DNA of 64,000 nucleotides from Chlorobiota bacterium (GTDB lineage Bacteria > Bacteroidota > Ignavibacteria > OLB7), in the NCBI GenBank assembly GCA_016710285.1, contig JADJXR010000001.1, forward strand, positions 2,668,501 to 2,732,500. Direction: 5' to 3'. Every line of letters begins with the position of its first letter. Within the stretch, counting starts at the first letter, position 1. The translations under genes were made by a program, and so were the position numbers. This document shows positions 63,158-64,000 of this stretch, piece by piece. The notes under the pieces were generated by a model that made no database searches, was not told the DNA's origin, and saw only the letters and a program-made list of their open reading frames with translations.

Positions 63158-64000
63158 TCAGTCGTTGGCTATCAGTTCTTCAATCATTGCTGCGGCCATG
63201 CCTTGCTCCATTTGCGCCATCAGCAGGTCCATGCGGGCCATGATGAGCATCTTCATGCCATCCAGAAGGGAAGGGAGCGGGGCGCGGTTGGCGGAGTACT
63301 CGTTCCGCAGGGCTTGCAGCGTTCGCTCAAGAAGTGGGGTTTGGGTTTGGCGCAGGTAGCCAATGGTGGCTTCGGCGCGGGAAAGCTGCGAGTAGGCCGC
63401 GCGGAGCATCCCCTCCATCTCCAACTCCATCCCTTTTCCTTCCTCCAGATTTTTTTCGGCTTCGGCCTGCCAGGCCAGTGCTTCACCTTCGGCGCGGTCG
63501 CGGCTCCAGCCGGTTGCGGGGATCGTCACCATTGCGCCAAGCGTCAGGCCCCAGTTCATCGGCTCGCCCGCGCCGGTAACGCCATGCTCGCCGGCGTTTG
63601 CCTCGCGCAGGGGATGGCCTTCCGGCATATATCCAACGCCGCCGCGCAGCATCAGCATCGGGCGGCCCATAGCGGTTGCGGCCTGGGATTGCAGGTTCGA
63701 CATCTGGGCCATTGCTTCCATCCGGCGAAGCTCAGGGTGGCCGGCAATGGCCTTGCGCGCAGCGTCGAACGGCGGGGCGGAAACGGGGGGAAGCTCCGGT
63801 GAAATCTGGATTGGCGAGCCGGAGGGGAGGGCAAGAATCGCGTTCAGCTGCCCGACCGATTCGGCACGTTCGGCAGCGATGGTGGTGGCTTGGTTCGCCA
63901 GCCGCGCAAGCTCCGATTCAATCCGAAGCAGGTCCGACCCCGGCGTTTTCCCGGCCTGAAATCCGATGGTGGCGGTGCGGTGGACCAGCTCCGTCAGCCG
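63158..64000 (-). CDS. TolC-family outer-membrane efflux channel (partial, runs off right edge)
   Basis: 280 codons visible; the frame is open to the window end, so the start lies beyond 64000. Typical helical coiled-coil content with the internal TolC repeat pattern: RLTELVHRTATIGFQAGKTP, LLRIESELARLANQATTIAA, RKAIAGHPELRRMEAMAQMS, NLQSQAATAM. The C-terminus is Met-rich (MEQGMAAAMIEELIAND). With CusB and CusA it forms a tripartite export system. It is the first minus-strand gene of the module; the repeat block separates it from cusB. Confidence 0.85.
   Translation of the reverse strand, partial: RLTELVHRTATIGFQAGKTPGSDLLRIESELARLANQATTIAAERAESVGQLNAILALPSGSPIQISPELPPVSAPPFDAARKAIAGHPELRRMEAMAQMSNLQSQAATAMGRPMLMLRGGVGYMPEGHPLREANAGEHGVTGAGEPMNWGLTLGAMVTIPATGWSRDRAEGEALAWQAEAEKNLEEGKGMELEMEGMLRAAYSQLSRAEATIGYLRQTQTPLLERTLQALRNEYSANRAPLPSLLDGMKMLIMARMDLLMAQMEQGMAAAMIEELIAND

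Overview
The window looks like a chromosomal piece of a Bacteroidota/Chlorobi-lineage bacterium, most plausibly Candidatus Kapabacteria or a close relative. This is inferred from protein content, not from a marker gene. The signs are a type IX secretion (T9SS) C-terminal sorting domain on an FG-GAP protein, a PorE-like propeller/CarbReg/OmpA protein, a PgpH-type HD receptor, many Sec-secreted beta-rich proteins and lipoproteins, GC-rich DNA, and promoter-like TAnnTTG boxes. No rRNA, tRNA or CRISPR was found.

Layout. 1-6.8 kb (minus): two FG-GAP paralogues (the first cut by the window edge), an OmpA-family protein and a PgpH-like c-di-AMP phosphodiesterase. 6.9-12.8 kb: HAD phosphatase, ilvE, a small hypothetical protein, dsbD and a DUF4870/SHOCT membrane protein. 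A GA-hairpin candidate RNA with its own terminator lies between the last two. 13.1-26.6 kb (plus): a 3,637-residue secreted protein with about ten Cys-anchored repeats, followed by a 770-residue fibronectin-III protein. Both are preceded by the same upstream motif. 26.6-32.9 kb: an ATP-grasp protein, a DASS anion transporter, a dense block of modular repeats, then a DUF547 lipoprotein and a serine hydrolase. 32.9-45 kb: two FG-GAP paralogues flank a STAND ATPase/SARP-like regulator and a group of small secreted proteins. Three promoters in this group share a 22-bp-spaced direct repeat, and two further GA-rich structured RNAs lie here. 45-51.6 kb: a large outer-membrane barrel candidate, a PIN toxin with an unusual 260-residue partner, a rhodanese and small proteins. 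51.7-64 kb (minus): PorE-like protein, M15 peptidase, then a copper module (CopZ, YVTN lipoprotein, multicopper oxidase, CusA, CusB, TolC) with a Phd/PIN toxin-antitoxin cassette in the opposite orientation between cusA and cusB.

The most interesting signals are (1) SARP-like direct-repeat operators at three promoters next to a divergent SARP-like regulator; (2) RNAs that repeatedly present GAGAGA loops on perfect stems, two ending in strong intrinsic terminators; (3) the giant-protein/Fn3 pair with a shared promoter-region motif; and (4) a composite repeat whose modules recur in rotated order at two loci. All functional statements come from reading the sequence; no database search was run.
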